Part shown: one piece after another, positions 33,790 to 43,156 of the stretch
Layout of the letters: each line of letters begins with the position of its first letter
Position numbering within the stretch: the first letter of the stretch is position 1
DNA from: an uncultured Blautia sp.
GTDB lineage: Bacteria > Bacillota > Clostridia > Lachnospirales > Lachnospiraceae
Assembly (NCBI GenBank): GCA_937900135.1
Contig: CALCDJ010000084.1
Location: 1 to 64,000, forward strand
Reading direction: 5' to 3'
Length of the DNA stretch: 64,000 nucleotides
Translations under genes and position numbers: made by a program
The notes under the pieces: model-generated
What the model was told of the DNA's origin: nothing
Seen by the model: the letters and a program-made list of their open reading frames with translations, nothing else
The model's database searches: none

Positions 33790-34791
33790 ATGGGAGAATT
33801 TATTAACCCGGCACTTGTGCCAACTGTAACACTTCCATCCGGAGAAAAAGTTCCATGTGTGGGAATGGGAACCTTTGGCTCTGACCGTGTTTCTGCGGAA
33901 GAGGTATCCAAAGCGGTGGCAGGTGCCCTGCGCTGCGGTTACCGTATGTTTGACTGTGCAGCCTGCTATGGCAATGAAGTACAGATTGGCGAGGTTTTTC
34001 GGGAAGCTTTTGAAGAAGGGATTGTAGAAAGAAAAGATCTGTTTATCATGACAAAAGTATGGAATGATATGCACAGAGAGGTGGAGAAGGCATGCAGAAA
34101 GAGCATTGCAGATTTACAGTGTGATTATGTGGATCTTTATTTTATCCACTGGCCGTTCCCCAACTATCATGCGCCGGGATGTGATGTGGATTCCCGTAAT
34201 CCAGATTCCCGTCCATTCTCTGTGGAAGAGTTTATGGATACCTACCGTCAGTGTGAAGAACTGGTAGAAAAAGGAGTAATCCGTTACATTGGTATTTCCA
34301 ATATGACCATCCCCAAGCTGGAAGCGGTACTTCCTCTTATGAAAATTAAACCGGCAGCTTGTGAGCTGGAGCTTCATGTGTGCTTCCAACAGCAGGAACT
34401 CTACGATTATCTGGTGGCACATAACATTCAGCCAGTGGGCTATATGCCTCTTGGTTCCCCGAGAAGACCGGAGAGAGATATCTGTCCCGAGGATGTGGCA
34501 GACCTGCAGCTTCCGGAAATGAAAGCCATTGCAGACGCTCATGGGGTACATCCGGCGCTGATTGCTTTGAAATGGGCACAGCAGAGAGGAGAGATTTCCA
34601 TTCCGTTTTCTGTACATAATTTTGCTTCTAATTTAAAATGTGTGACAGAAGATCCTCTGACAGAAGAAGAAATGAAGATGATTTCCACTCTGGAAAAAGG
34701 AAACCGTCTTGTAAAAGGACAGGTATTTTTGTGGGAAGGTGCCAATGACTGGCATGATCTCTGGGATGAAGATGGGGTCATTGTAAAGTAA
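33790..34791 (+). CDS. Aldo/keto reductase
   Basis: NAD(P)H-dependent oxidoreductase of 333 aa with a TIM-barrel AKR fold. The catalytic tetrad is D55, Y60 (FDCAACYGNE), K89 (MTKVWND) and H120 (FIHWPF). C-terminal cofactor residues lie in IPFSVHNFASNLK. Members similar in length reduce aldoses such as xylose or galactose to alditols. It is the last gene of the aldolase-kinase-dehydrogenase operon, 41 nt after the PfkB gene with RBS AAGGAGA. A terminator follows. Confidence 0.88.
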   Translation: MGEFINPALVPTVTLPSGEKVPCVGMGTFGSDRVSAEEVSKAVAGALRCGYRMFDCAACYGNEVQIGEVFREAFEEGIVERKDLFIMTKVWNDMHREVEKACRKSIADLQCDYVDLYFIHWPFPNYHAPGCDVDSRNPDSRPFSVEEFMDTYRQCEELVEKGVIRYIGISNMTIPKLEAVLPLMKIKPAACELELHVCFQQQELYDYLVAHNIQPVGYMPLGSPRRPERDICPEDVADLQLPEMKAIADAHGVHPALIALKWAQQRGEISIPFSVHNFASNLKCVTEDPLTEEEMKMISTLEKGNRLVKGQVFLWEGANDWHDLWDEDGVIVK

Positions 34792-34812
34792 GAAATCTCC
34801 AAAATAAAAGTG

Positions 34813-34877
34813 AAAAAGCTTTCGCAGAAGAAATCCGACAGGCGTTTGCCTGGTAATCTTTTGCGGAAGCTTTTTTT
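34813..34877 (+). terminator. Intrinsic terminator after aldo/keto reductase
   Basis: 14-bp stem with one G-U pair: AAAAAGCTTTCGCA (34813-34826) with TGCGGAAGCTTTTT (34862-34875), 35-nt loop, T-run to 34877. Confidence 0.85.
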
Positions 34878-34981
34878 ATGGAATTGTAAATTCACAAAAA
34901 ACATGATACCATATCAGAAGAAGAAACGTGCTTGATTGGAGCATACCAGAAACTAAAAATTCAGGGGGTATTTTGGGATTT

Positions 34982-36601
34982 ATGTATCGAGTTTTACTTG
35001 TAGATGACGAGATTTTAGTACGAGATGCCATTAAAGAAAACATTAACTGGGCCAGTCTGGAATGTGAATTGGTAGGCGATTGTGAAAATGGGCAGGCAGC
35101 AGCAGAATTTATAAAGAATAACGAAGTGGATATTGTACTTACAGATATCTGTATGCCATATATGGATGGGATGGAGTTAAGCCATTTTCTCCATGATAAC
35201 TATCCGGATATTGTGATTGTTATTTTCAGTGGATTTGGAGAATTTGAATATGCAAAAAAGGCAATTCAGTATAATGTAAGCGAATATCTTTTGAAACCGG
35301 TAACTGCAGTAGAACTGACTGGAGTTATCAATAAAATGAAACATAAAGTAGAACAGAAACGTCAGGAAAAGAAAAAAATGGAGAAGCTCACGGAGGCTTC
35401 TGAAAATTATCGGAAAAATGCCCAGGTCATCCGTTCCAAAGCGCTGGAGGCTCTTGTCAACTGCACCACTAATGTGGAAAGCAGTCTGGAACGTCTGAAA
35501 AATATGGGGATTGAGTTATCAGCTGTTCGATATCGGGTGGCAATGTTTGACATTGACCTGTATTCAGATATGTATCAGCTGGATATGGAAAAACGCCAGG
35601 AAAGTGCGCTGATGGCTTTTGTTCTTTATAATATCAGCGATGAGATTGTAAGAAGAGAGGAAGCCGGAATTGCCTATCAGGAAGGCGGAAACCGGGTGTG
35701 CATTCTGTTTCAGGAAAAATGGAGCCGGGATTTTACCGCAAAAACAAAAGAAATCTGTCGTGAGATTCAGGACAAGATGAAGGAAGTTATGGGAATTGAG
35801 GTTTCTGTGGGAATTGGAAAATGGGTAAAAACACCGGGACAGCTTCTGATCTCTCATGATACTGCAAGTCAGGCTATGCAATATCGCTACCTTCTGGGGG
35901 GAAAACTCCTTCTTGATATGGCAGAGCAGAAAACTGGACAAAATATACCTATAGATATGCTCCTGGAAAAATTTGTATCAGCCTTAAAAACAGATAAGCA
36001 AAGTCAGGTAGCAGAAATTTTTCAGGAAATAAAAGATTCTATCCGAAACAGTTTTGTGGAAAAAAGTCGTGCCTGTATGTACCTTCAGCAGATTGTGAGG
36101 ACCATGGATCAGGTATGCCATGATGTTTCCGCAAATATGGATTGTGTTTCCTGTGGACGGGATGAACTTCTTCATCAGATCACAGAACAGAAGTCCTTTG
36201 ACAGCGCTTGCAAAATTGTGGAAGATTATATTATGAAGATATATAAGATGCTTTCTGATATGAATAGTTCCAGTGGACAGAGACAGGCGCGGCTTGCGAT
36301 GGATTATATTCAGCAGAATTATATGGATCCGGATCTGAGCTTGAATGATATTTGCTCTTATTTGAATATCAGTACCAGTTATTTCAGTACCATTTTTAAA
36401 GAAATGACAGGGGAAACCTTTACGGAAGTGCTGATTCGTACCCGCATGGAAAAAGCCAAGGAGCTTCTGGGGAATACTACCATGAAAAACTATGAAATTG
36501 CAGAACGTGTGGGCTTTTCCGATCCTCATTATTTTGGGATTTCTTTCAAAAAAATGACAGGGGTTACCCCTACGGAATACGCCAGGGAGAAGAGAAGATG
36601 A
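34982..36601 (+). CDS. YesN-type response regulator, REC plus AraC HTH
   Basis: First gene of a three-gene sensing operon; 539 aa. The receiver domain has VDDE, phospho-acceptor D55 (VLTDICMPYMDG) and K105 (YLLKP). A long middle domain follows, then an AraC HTH (about 435-539; LSLNDICSYLNISTSYFSTIF; VGFSDPHYFGISFKKMTG). ATG 34982 begins the receiver motif MYRVLLVDDE directly; upstream in-frame codons lack similarity. The stop overlaps the kinase start by 4 nt (ATGA). The CUT2 importer starting at 39562 is the likely regulon. Confidence 0.92.
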   Translation: MYRVLLVDDEILVRDAIKENINWASLECELVGDCENGQAAAEFIKNNEVDIVLTDICMPYMDGMELSHFLHDNYPDIVIVIFSGFGEFEYAKKAIQYNVSEYLLKPVTAVELTGVINKMKHKVEQKRQEKKKMEKLTEASENYRKNAQVIRSKALEALVNCTTNVESSLERLKNMGIELSAVRYRVAMFDIDLYSDMYQLDMEKRQESALMAFVLYNISDEIVRREEAGIAYQEGGNRVCILFQEKWSRDFTAKTKEICREIQDKMKEVMGIEVSVGIGKWVKTPGQLLISHDTASQAMQYRYLLGGKLLLDMAEQKTGQNIPIDMLLEKFVSALKTDKQSQVAEIFQEIKDSIRNSFVEKSRACMYLQQIVRTMDQVCHDVSANMDCVSCGRDELLHQITEQKSFDSACKIVEDYIMKIYKMLSDMNSSSGQRQARLAMDYIQQNYMDPDLSLNDICSYLNISTSYFSTIFKEMTGETFTEVLIRTRMEKAKELLGNTTMKNYEIAERVGFSDPHYFGISFKKMTGVTPTEYAREKRR

Positions 36602-38391
36602 AGAAATTGAATCCAGGTCAGATGCTCATGCGCAGGTTTCAGAGTATCCAAAGTGTGATTTTTGCAGTGGTATCTTCTTTGCTGCTCTGCGCTGTAGTAA
36701 TTGTGACTGTGATTTCCATGAATTATACAAGACAGTCGATTTTTGACAATTCCTCTCTGTACACCCAGACTATCATTCAGCAGGTGAATCAGAATATTGA
36801 TTCCTATATTAATTACATGGAAAATATTTCCTATCTGGTATCCAGTAATGAAGATGTGCAGGAGTATTTGTTTGGCGATAATGTGGATTTTGATGTGCGG
36901 GGACGTATTCTGAACCAGTTTGAAACCATTCTGGACAGCCGGAATGATATTTTGAATCTTGGTATTATTTCAGAAAACGGAAGAATGTTTATCAATGATG
37001 GAAAGCAGATGACAAACCCTAATCTGGATCTTCACAGCCAGGACTGGTATACCAATGCTCTGAATGGCTCCCAGAGTTCCTATCTTTCCTCTTCCCATGT
37101 ACAACACATCATCAACGGAGAACGGCCATGGGTGATTACCCTGAGTCGTGGAATCTGGAATAAGAGAGCCACGAAAGGTTCAAAAAAAGAAGGGGTATTC
37201 TTTATCGACCTGAATTATAATGCGATTAGTGAGCTGTGCAATCAGAGTATGGTAGAAAATCAGGGCTATGCGTTTATTATAGATGCGGAGGGAAATATTG
37301 TCTATCATCCACAACAACAGCAGCTTTATAATGAACTTCAGACAGAAAATATCAGTCTGATCATGGAATCAGATTCCGATACCATTCTTTCGGGGAAAGG
37401 AAGCAAAGAGAAGCTGTACTCCATATCCCGCTCTCAAAAGACCGGATGGACCGTAGTAGATAGTGTGCGAGTGGAAGAACTTCTTCGGAAAAGTAAGGCA
37501 GCTCAGAGTCTGTATGTTCTGGTAGCCATTGGTCTGATGGCAGTGGCGCTTGTATTTTCCCGCTTTCTCGCCAAGAGCATTACTCAGCCCATTTCCCAAC
37601 TCTGTGAATCCATGGAACGGGTTCAGGAGGGAGACTTCAGCGTATCAGATGTTGTGGTGGATTCCGAAAACGAGATTGGAAGCCTGACCACATCGTTTAA
37701 TGTTATGACACACCGAATCCAGGAACTGATGGAGCAGAATATCCGGGAACAGGAGGCCAAGAGAAAGAGTGAGCTGAAGGCTCTTCAGTCTCAGATTAAT
37801 CCGCATTTTCTTTATAATACGTTAGATTCCATTATCTGGATGGCGGAGGGAAAGAAAAATGAGGAAGTGGTGCTGATGACGGCTTCTCTGGCAAGGCTTC
37901 TTCGTCAGAGTATCAGCAATGAGGATGAAGTGGTTTCCATAGGTCAGGAAGTGGAGTACGCAAGAAGCTACCTCACCATTCAAAAAATGCGTTACAAAGA
38001 TAAATTAGAGTTTGAAGTTTCTGTAGAAGCTACGATTTTACATATTCCGTTAATTAAGCTGGTTTTGCAGCCAATTATTGAAAATGCCATTTATCATGGA
38101 CTGAAGTATAAGGAAAGCAAAGGATTTCTTCAGGTGAAGGGATTTATGAAGGACGGCAATGCAATCCTTCAGGTAATTGATGACGGTGTGGGAATGGATC
38201 AGGAAACACTGGATCATATTTACGAAAAACATAAGGTGAATTATCGCTCTAATGGAGTGGGCGTTTATAATGTACAGAAGCGTCTGCAGCTTTATTATGG
38301 AAGCGAATATGGAATCACCTATGAGAGTCATCTGGGAGAAGGAACCATTGCCACGATTACCATACCGGGAAGACAGGAGGGTCTGCAATGA
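36598..38391 (+). CDS. YesM/LytS-type sensor histidine kinase
   Basis: Membrane kinase of 597 aa: helix 1 (about 19-44), extracellular Cache domain (NLGIISENGRMFINDGK, DWYTNAL, GYAFIIDAEGNIVYHPQ), helix 2 (about 300-322), HAMP (SITQPISQLCESMERV), His motif SQINPHFLYNTLDSI, HATPase_c boxes IENAIYHGL, DDGVGMD and NGVGVYNVQKRL. It overlaps both neighbours by 4 nt, so all three proteins are made in step and probably form one complex with the binding protein downstream. Confidence 0.93.
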   Translation: MKKLNPGQMLMRRFQSIQSVIFAVVSSLLLCAVVIVTVISMNYTRQSIFDNSSLYTQTIIQQVNQNIDSYINYMENISYLVSSNEDVQEYLFGDNVDFDVRGRILNQFETILDSRNDILNLGIISENGRMFINDGKQMTNPNLDLHSQDWYTNALNGSQSSYLSSSHVQHIINGERPWVITLSRGIWNKRATKGSKKEGVFFIDLNYNAISELCNQSMVENQGYAFIIDAEGNIVYHPQQQQLYNELQTENISLIMESDSDTILSGKGSKEKLYSISRSQKTGWTVVDSVRVEELLRKSKAAQSLYVLVAIGLMAVALVFSRFLAKSITQPISQLCESMERVQEGDFSVSDVVVDSENEIGSLTTSFNVMTHRIQELMEQNIREQEAKRKSELKALQSQINPHFLYNTLDSIIWMAEGKKNEEVVLMTASLARLLRQSISNEDEVVSIGQEVEYARSYLTIQKMRYKDKLEFEVSVEATILHIPLIKLVLQPIIENAIYHGLKYKESKGFLQVKGFMKDGNAILQVIDDGVGMDQETLDHIYEKHKVNYRSNGVGVYNVQKRLQLYYGSEYGITYESHLGEGTIATITIPGRQEGLQ

Positions 38392-39401
38392 AAAAATACA
38401 AAAAATGGGTGGCTGCAGCCCTGGTTCTCTGTATTGGCGCGGCAACAGCAGGTATTGTTTACTACAGAAACGCCACAGGAGGAGAGCGAAAGCTGTCTCT
38501 GATCTATATTCCCAAAGTGGTGGATGGAACCAATGATTTTTGGAGTTCTCTGATTCTTGGTGTGCGGATGGCAGCCAAGGAATACAATGTGGAAGTGGAA
38601 ATTATGGCTCCGGAAAGAGAAAATGATGTGAAAAGGCAAAATCAGATCCTAAAAGAAGCTATGGAAAAGCAGCCGGATGCTATTTTGTTTTCACCCTCCA
38701 GTTTTACAGAGTCGGATCAGCTTTTGCAGCGTGTGAAGGAAAAAGAAATAAAGATTGCGTTTATCGATTCCTATACAGATCAGGATGTCCAGGATATTAC
38801 CGTTGCAACAGACAACGTGGAAGCGGGACAGAAGTTGGGCGAATTTGCTGCGACACTTCTGGAACCGGAGGACCAGGTGGCTGTGGTTGCCCATGTAAAG
38901 GGGGTATCCACAGCGGTAGAGAGAGAAAAAGGGTTTCGGAACGGACTTGGAACGTTGGCAAAAAACATTGTGGATGTGGTATATTGCGATTCCGATTACG
39001 AGAAGTCCTATGAACTGACAACCGCTCTTCTAAAAGAATATCCGGACCTGAAAATGATCGCAGGAATGAATGAGTATTCTTCTGTAGGGGCAGCCAGGGC
39101 TGTTAAAGCGGCTGGTGCAGAAGCGCAGGTCAAGGTAGTGGGAGTGGACAGTTCTCAGGAAGCGGTTCAGTTGATGGAACAGGGGGTGTTTAAGGGGATT
39201 GTAGTACAGAAGGCATTTAAAATGGGCTATTTGGGAGTGGAGGAGACGATCCGGCTTCTTCGGGGACAGAATTATGAAACAAATATCAATTCCGGCTGCG
39301 AGCTGGTAACTCCGGAAAATATGTACTCCAGCGAAATAGAAAAGCTCTTATTCCCCTTTAAACCGCTGGAATCTACAAAAGAAGAGAAAAAAACTCAGTG
39401 A
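38388..39401 (+). CDS. Membrane-anchored sugar-binding sensor protein (XylFII-like)
   Basis: Periplasmic-binding-protein family 1 (RbsB-like) protein of 337 aa. The N-terminal hydrophobic helix (WVAAALVLCIGAATAGIVYY) has no convincing cleavage site, so it looks anchored. Ligand-domain features: IPKVVDGTNDFWSSL, AFIDSYTD, ATDNVEAGQKLGEF, GVDSSQEAVQLMEQG, VVQKAFKMGYLGV. Overlap with a YesM/LytS-type kinase and a YesN-type regulator matches the XylFII-LytS-YesN arrangement known for xylose sensing in Clostridium beijerinckii, where the binding protein is the ligand sensor. The ligand here may differ. Confidence 0.85.
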   Translation: MKKYKKWVAAALVLCIGAATAGIVYYRNATGGERKLSLIYIPKVVDGTNDFWSSLILGVRMAAKEYNVEVEIMAPERENDVKRQNQILKEAMEKQPDAILFSPSSFTESDQLLQRVKEKEIKIAFIDSYTDQDVQDITVATDNVEAGQKLGEFAATLLEPEDQVAVVAHVKGVSTAVEREKGFRNGLGTLAKNIVDVVYCDSDYEKSYELTTALLKEYPDLKMIAGMNEYSSVGAARAVKAAGAEAQVKVVGVDSSQEAVQLMEQGVFKGIVVQKAFKMGYLGVEETIRLLRGQNYETNINSGCELVTPENMYSSEIEKLLFPFKPLESTKEEKKTQ

Positions 39402-39421
39402 AATCAGTCAATATGAATAAG

Positions 39422-39469
39422 AAAAAAAGGTTAAAAATTTACGAAACCGTAAATTTTTAACCTTTTTTT
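39422..39469 (+). terminator. Intrinsic terminator after sensor operon
   Basis: Perfect 22-bp stem (39422-39443 with 39448-39469), 4-nt loop, seven A and seven T at the base; likely works in both directions. Confidence 0.93.
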
Positions 39470-39482
39470 GTAAGATATTCCA

Positions 39483-39511
39483 TTACAATTATTTCTGTTT
39501 CACGTTATTAT
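39483..39511 (+). promoter_or_regulatory. Promoter of CUT2 importer operon
   Basis: TTACAA (39483-39488), 17-nt spacer, TATTAT (39506-39511), directly downstream of the terminator and 50 nt before the first gene. Confidence 0.65.
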
Positions 39512-39561
39512 TGAAAAAGAAAAAACACAGAGATGTGAAAAAACGTGAGGAGGGTAAAAAA

Positions 39562-40539
39562 TTGGAAAAGCTAAAACAAAATCCAATCGTGAAAAAGCTC
39601 GGCCTGAACAGGATTCTGCTTGTTGGTATCCTGCTTGTTATGTTTATCGTGTTCAGAGCAGTTCTGGGAAGTAAATTCCCTATTGGAGACAGTATCAGAT
39701 CTACTTTGAACTATGTGTATTTCCTGGGCTTTTTATCACTGGGCGTTACCTTTGTAATTGCTACCGGAGGAATTGATTTCTCCATCGGACCGGTTATGTT
39801 CTGTTGCGCACTGATTTCCGGTTACTGCATGACAAGCTATGGTGTTCCATGTGCAGCAGCCATAATTCTTTGCATCCTGATCGGTCTTTTATTCGGTACC
39901 TTTAACGGATGGCTGGTATCTTATATGTCAGTTCCGCCATTCATTGTTTCCATGGCATCCATGAACATTGCAAAAGGTATTGCTTCCGTATTTACAAAAA
40001 CACAGTCTGTAAGCTGGCCGCTGAGCAGCGATCCTGCAAACGGATGGTTCAGAAACATTGTTTCCTATAATGGATTCCCGGTAGGAATCATTATTTTCCT
40101 GGCATTCGCAGTCCTCTGCGGTATCGTTCTTTACAGAACAAAACCGGGACGTTACATTCTTTGCCTTGGTTCCAACAGTGAAGCTGTTCGCCTTTCTGGT
40201 GTTAACACAAGAAAATGGCGTATGCTGGCATACATGATCTGTGGATTTTTAGTTGGAATCGGAGCACTGTTCTTTGTTGCTACCTATACAACGGTTCAGC
40301 CTGGATATGGTGATCAGTACAACAACGAAGCAATCGCAGGTTGCGTTATGGGTGGTACATCCATGGTTGGAGGTCTTGCTTCCATCGGTGGTACTGTGAT
40401 TGGTGTGTTTATTATCTCTCTCCTTCAGCAGGGTATCATGGCATTTGGTCTTGGTAAAGGACAGCAGATGATCATTACAGGTATCATTGTAATCGTAGCC
40501 GTTTACGCTGACGTTTCTGCAAGACGCAGAAAGAACTGA
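39562..40539 (+). CDS. Sugar ABC transporter permease (CUT2, RbsC-like)
   Basis: Membrane permease of 325 aa, about eight to ten helices. Family features: ATGGIDFSIGPV, SYMSVPPFIVSMASMNIAKG, GRYILCLGSNSEAVRLSGVN and AGCVMGGTSMVGG. TTG 39562 is chosen because AGGAGGG (39548-39554) is 7 nt before it; TTG 39511 lies in the promoter. It shares its operon with a second, different permease, one double ATPase and a binding protein, as in rhamnose (RhaSTPQ) or autoinducer-2 importers. Confidence 0.9.
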   Translation: MEKLKQNPIVKKLGLNRILLVGILLVMFIVFRAVLGSKFPIGDSIRSTLNYVYFLGFLSLGVTFVIATGGIDFSIGPVMFCCALISGYCMTSYGVPCAAAIILCILIGLLFGTFNGWLVSYMSVPPFIVSMASMNIAKGIASVFTKTQSVSWPLSSDPANGWFRNIVSYNGFPVGIIIFLAFAVLCGIVLYRTKPGRYILCLGSNSEAVRLSGVNTRKWRMLAYMICGFLVGIGALFFVATYTTVQPGYGDQYNNEAIAGCVMGGTSMVGGLASIGGTVIGVFIISLLQQGIMAFGLGKGQQMIITGIIVIVAVYADVSARRRKN

Positions 40540-40559
40540 TCGGAAGGGAGGATGTAACA

Positions 40560-42071
40560 ATGGGTGAAGTTATTTTAACTATGAAGGACATTGATAAGTC
40601 CTTTCCTGGAGTTCATGCTCTGGATCACGTTAATTTTGAAGTGAAACGCGGCGAAGTACATGCGCTTATGGGAGAAAATGGTGCCGGAAAGTCCACATTG
40701 ATGAAGGTTCTTACCGGTATTTATCAGAAAGATTCAGGAAGTATCGTATACAAGGGTAAGGAAACAGAATTCCATAATACAAGAGAGGCGCAGGATGCAG
40801 GTGTTGTTATCGTGCATCAGGAGCTGAATATGGTTGGTGACCTTACGGTTGCTCAGAATATTTTCATTGGACGTGAGCCGAAGAAAGGGTTCCGTATCGA
40901 TGATAAGAAAATGATTGAAGAGTCCAAAAAACTGTTCAAAGAGTTGAACATTGAAATCGATCCAAGAGAAAAAATGCACAACTTAACAGTTGGTAAACAG
41001 CAGATGTGTGAGATTGCAAAGGCAATTTCCCATAAGGCAGAGGTTATCATCTTTGACGAGCCTTCTGCAGCTCTTACCGAAAAAGAAATTGCGGACTTGT
41101 TTGTAATCATTCGTGACCTTCGTGAGAAAGGTCTGGGAATTGTTTATATCTCACATCGTATGGATGAGATCAAGGTTATTACTGACCGCGTAACCGTTAT
41201 GCGTGATGGTGGTTATGTAGGAACCCTGATTACAAAAGACAGTACAAAAGAAGACATCATCAACATGATGGTTGGACGTGTTATTTACGAAGATCCGAAG
41301 CAGCACAGCATGGTTGCTCCAGATGCGCCGGTTGTTCTTAAAGTAGAAAACCTGAACGCAGGTAAGATGGTTCAGGATGTAAGCTTTGAGCTTCGTAAAG
41401 GCGAAATTCTTGGCTTCTCCGGTCTTATGGGCGCAGGTCGTACCGAGACTGCCAGAGCGCTGTTTGGCGCAGACCCGAAACAGAGCGGCAAGATTTCCAT
41501 TATGGGTAAGGATGGACAACTTCACGAAGTTACCATCAACAGCCCACAGGATGCTGTTAAATATGGTATCGGTTATCTGTCAGAGGACAGAAGAAGATAC
41601 GGATGTGTTGTTCAGAAATCCTGTATTGAGAACACAACTCTGGCAACTATGGAGCAGTTTACAAAAGGCTTCCTGATTGACTCAGCGAAAGAAAAAGAAG
41701 TAACTGAGAAATATATCAAAGAGCTTGCAACAAAGACTCCGACTGCGGATCAGCTTGTTGTGAATCTTTCCGGTGGTAACCAGCAGAAGGTCGTTATCGC
41801 AAAATGGTTAACAAGAGACAGTGAAATTCTGATCTTTGATGAGCCTACCAGAGGTATCGACGTTGGTGCAAAAAATGAAATTTATAAACTGATGAACAGA
41901 CTGGCAGCAGAAGGCAAATCTATCATCATGATTTCTTCTGAAATGACAGAAGTTCTCCGTATGAGTGACCGTATCATTATCATGTGTGAGGGTAAGGTAA
42001 CCGGAAATATTGATATTTCTGAAGCAACCCAGGAAAACATCATGGATAAGGCTACACGTAGTATTGAATAA
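40560..42071 (+). CDS. Sugar ABC transporter ATP-binding protein (CUT2, RbsA-like)
   Basis: Duplicated ATPase of 503 aa on the cytoplasmic face. Half 1: Walker A GENGAGKSTLMKVLTG, signature LTVGKQQMCEIAKAIS, Walker B VIIFDEPSAAL. Half 2: degenerate Walker A GLMGAGRTETARALFG, typical of CUT2 proteins, signature LSGGNQQKVVIAKWL, Walker B ILIFDEPTRGIDVGA. Energises the permeases on either side. RBS GGGAGG. Confidence 0.95.
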   Translation: MGEVILTMKDIDKSFPGVHALDHVNFEVKRGEVHALMGENGAGKSTLMKVLTGIYQKDSGSIVYKGKETEFHNTREAQDAGVVIVHQELNMVGDLTVAQNIFIGREPKKGFRIDDKKMIEESKKLFKELNIEIDPREKMHNLTVGKQQMCEIAKAISHKAEVIIFDEPSAALTEKEIADLFVIIRDLREKGLGIVYISHRMDEIKVITDRVTVMRDGGYVGTLITKDSTKEDIINMMVGRVIYEDPKQHSMVAPDAPVVLKVENLNAGKMVQDVSFELRKGEILGFSGLMGAGRTETARALFGADPKQSGKISIMGKDGQLHEVTINSPQDAVKYGIGYLSEDRRRYGCVVQKSCIENTTLATMEQFTKGFLIDSAKEKEVTEKYIKELATKTPTADQLVVNLSGGNQQKVVIAKWLTRDSEILIFDEPTRGIDVGAKNEIYKLMNRLAAEGKSIIMISSEMTEVLRMSDRIIIMCEGKVTGNIDISEATQENIMDKATRSIE

Positions 42072-42082
42072 GGAGGATCGTC

Positions 42083-43060
42083 ATGACTAAGAAGAAAAAA
42101 AGTATATTAAGTGATCAGAGATTTATTGTTTTGTTGGTTGTTATTGCTCTGACAGCGGTATTCTCCTTTATGAGTAAGGAGTTCAGACAATACAACACAC
42201 TGCTGAGTTTGCTGGATTTTTCATACTATGATCTTCTGATGGCAATTGGTGTTACCTTCCCACTTATTACAGGTGGTGTAGACCTTTCCATCGGTACTGG
42301 TATGGTTTGTTATGCATTAATCGGTGGAACTCTGATAAGAAGCCATGGCATGCCTGTCATTGTTGCAATGCTTGTTTGTGTATTGCTTGGTGTTCTTATT
42401 GGTACCTTAAACGGTGTTCTTATTGGAGTTATGAACCTGCCTCCATTCCTGGCAACTCTTTGTACCTGTATGATCACCCGTGGTGCTGGTTCTCTTTGTA
42501 CTGCAACACCATGGCCTGGTTTGACACAGGAGGGCGGATGGTTCCATTCTATTTTTAAACTGACAATCGGTACAGGAAGAAGTGCTGCCCGTTATCCAAT
42601 CGGTTTCCTTTGGATGGTTCTTCTGGTTCTTTTGATGGAATTTGTTCTGAACCACACAAAATTTGGACGTTATACCATCGCAATTGGTTCCAACAAAGAA
42701 GCAGCAGCTCTTTCTGGTATTAATGTAAAATTCTACCATGTAATGGTATACGTAGTATGTGGTCTTTTTACAGGTCTTGCAGCGATTGCATACGCAGCAG
42801 TAACACCTACGGTACAGCCGGGTACAGGTGCTGGTCTTGAAATGGATGCGATTGGCGGTGTATTTGTCGGCGGTGTAGCAGCGACTGGTGGATATGGATC
42901 TGTACTTGGTACATTTGTTGGTATCTTTGTCATCATGCTTTTGAAGACAGGTCTTCCATACATCGGTCTTCAGGCAAACTGGCAGCAGATTATTACCGGT
43001 CTGGTATTGATTGCAGCAGTATTGATTGATATTATCAAAGAAAAGAGAGCAGAAGCCTGA
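42083..43060 (+). CDS. Sugar ABC transporter permease (CUT2, RbsC-like)
   Basis: Second permease of the operon, 325 aa, with multiple helices and the family segments ITGGVDLSIGTGM, MNLPPFLATLCTCMITRG, GRYTIAIGSNKEAAALSGIN and IGGVFVGGVAATGG. It is clearly different in sequence from the first permease, so a heterodimeric channel is likely. It starts 11 nt after the ATPase with RBS AAGGAGG. Confidence 0.92.
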   Translation: MTKKKKSILSDQRFIVLLVVIALTAVFSFMSKEFRQYNTLLSLLDFSYYDLLMAIGVTFPLITGGVDLSIGTGMVCYALIGGTLIRSHGMPVIVAMLVCVLLGVLIGTLNGVLIGVMNLPPFLATLCTCMITRGAGSLCTATPWPGLTQEGGWFHSIFKLTIGTGRSAARYPIGFLWMVLLVLLMEFVLNHTKFGRYTIAIGSNKEAAALSGINVKFYHVMVYVVCGLFTGLAAIAYAAVTPTVQPGTGAGLEMDAIGGVFVGGVAATGGYGSVLGTFVGIFVIMLLKTGLPYIGLQANWQQIITGLVLIAAVLIDIIKEKRAEA

Positions 43061-43084
43061 TTTCTTAATTCAAATGTATGTGAA

Positions 43085-43108
43085 CCGTCAGGTGGTTCCA
43101 CCTGACGG
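43085..43108 (+). other. Perfect inverted repeat before binding-protein gene
   Basis: CCGTCAGGTGG (43085-43095) with CCACCTGACGG (43098-43108), no U-tract after it. It lies between the second permease and the binding-protein gene and probably protects or processes the abundant binding-protein mRNA. Confidence 0.7.
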
Positions 43109-43156
43109 ATCAGCATAAACAAAAACTATATAATTTCTCAAGGAGGATGTAGTACA

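Noticed and set aside
34813..34830. cre (CcpA) site in TGAAAAAGCTTTCGCA
   Set aside because: It is the 5' arm of a terminator at the end of an operon, and the CG centre of a cre site is missing.
39511..39561. Upstream TTG start adding 17 residues to the CUT2 permease
   Set aside because: It overlaps the -10 box, encodes a purely Lys/Arg-rich stretch, and the AGGAGGG site matches TTG 39562.
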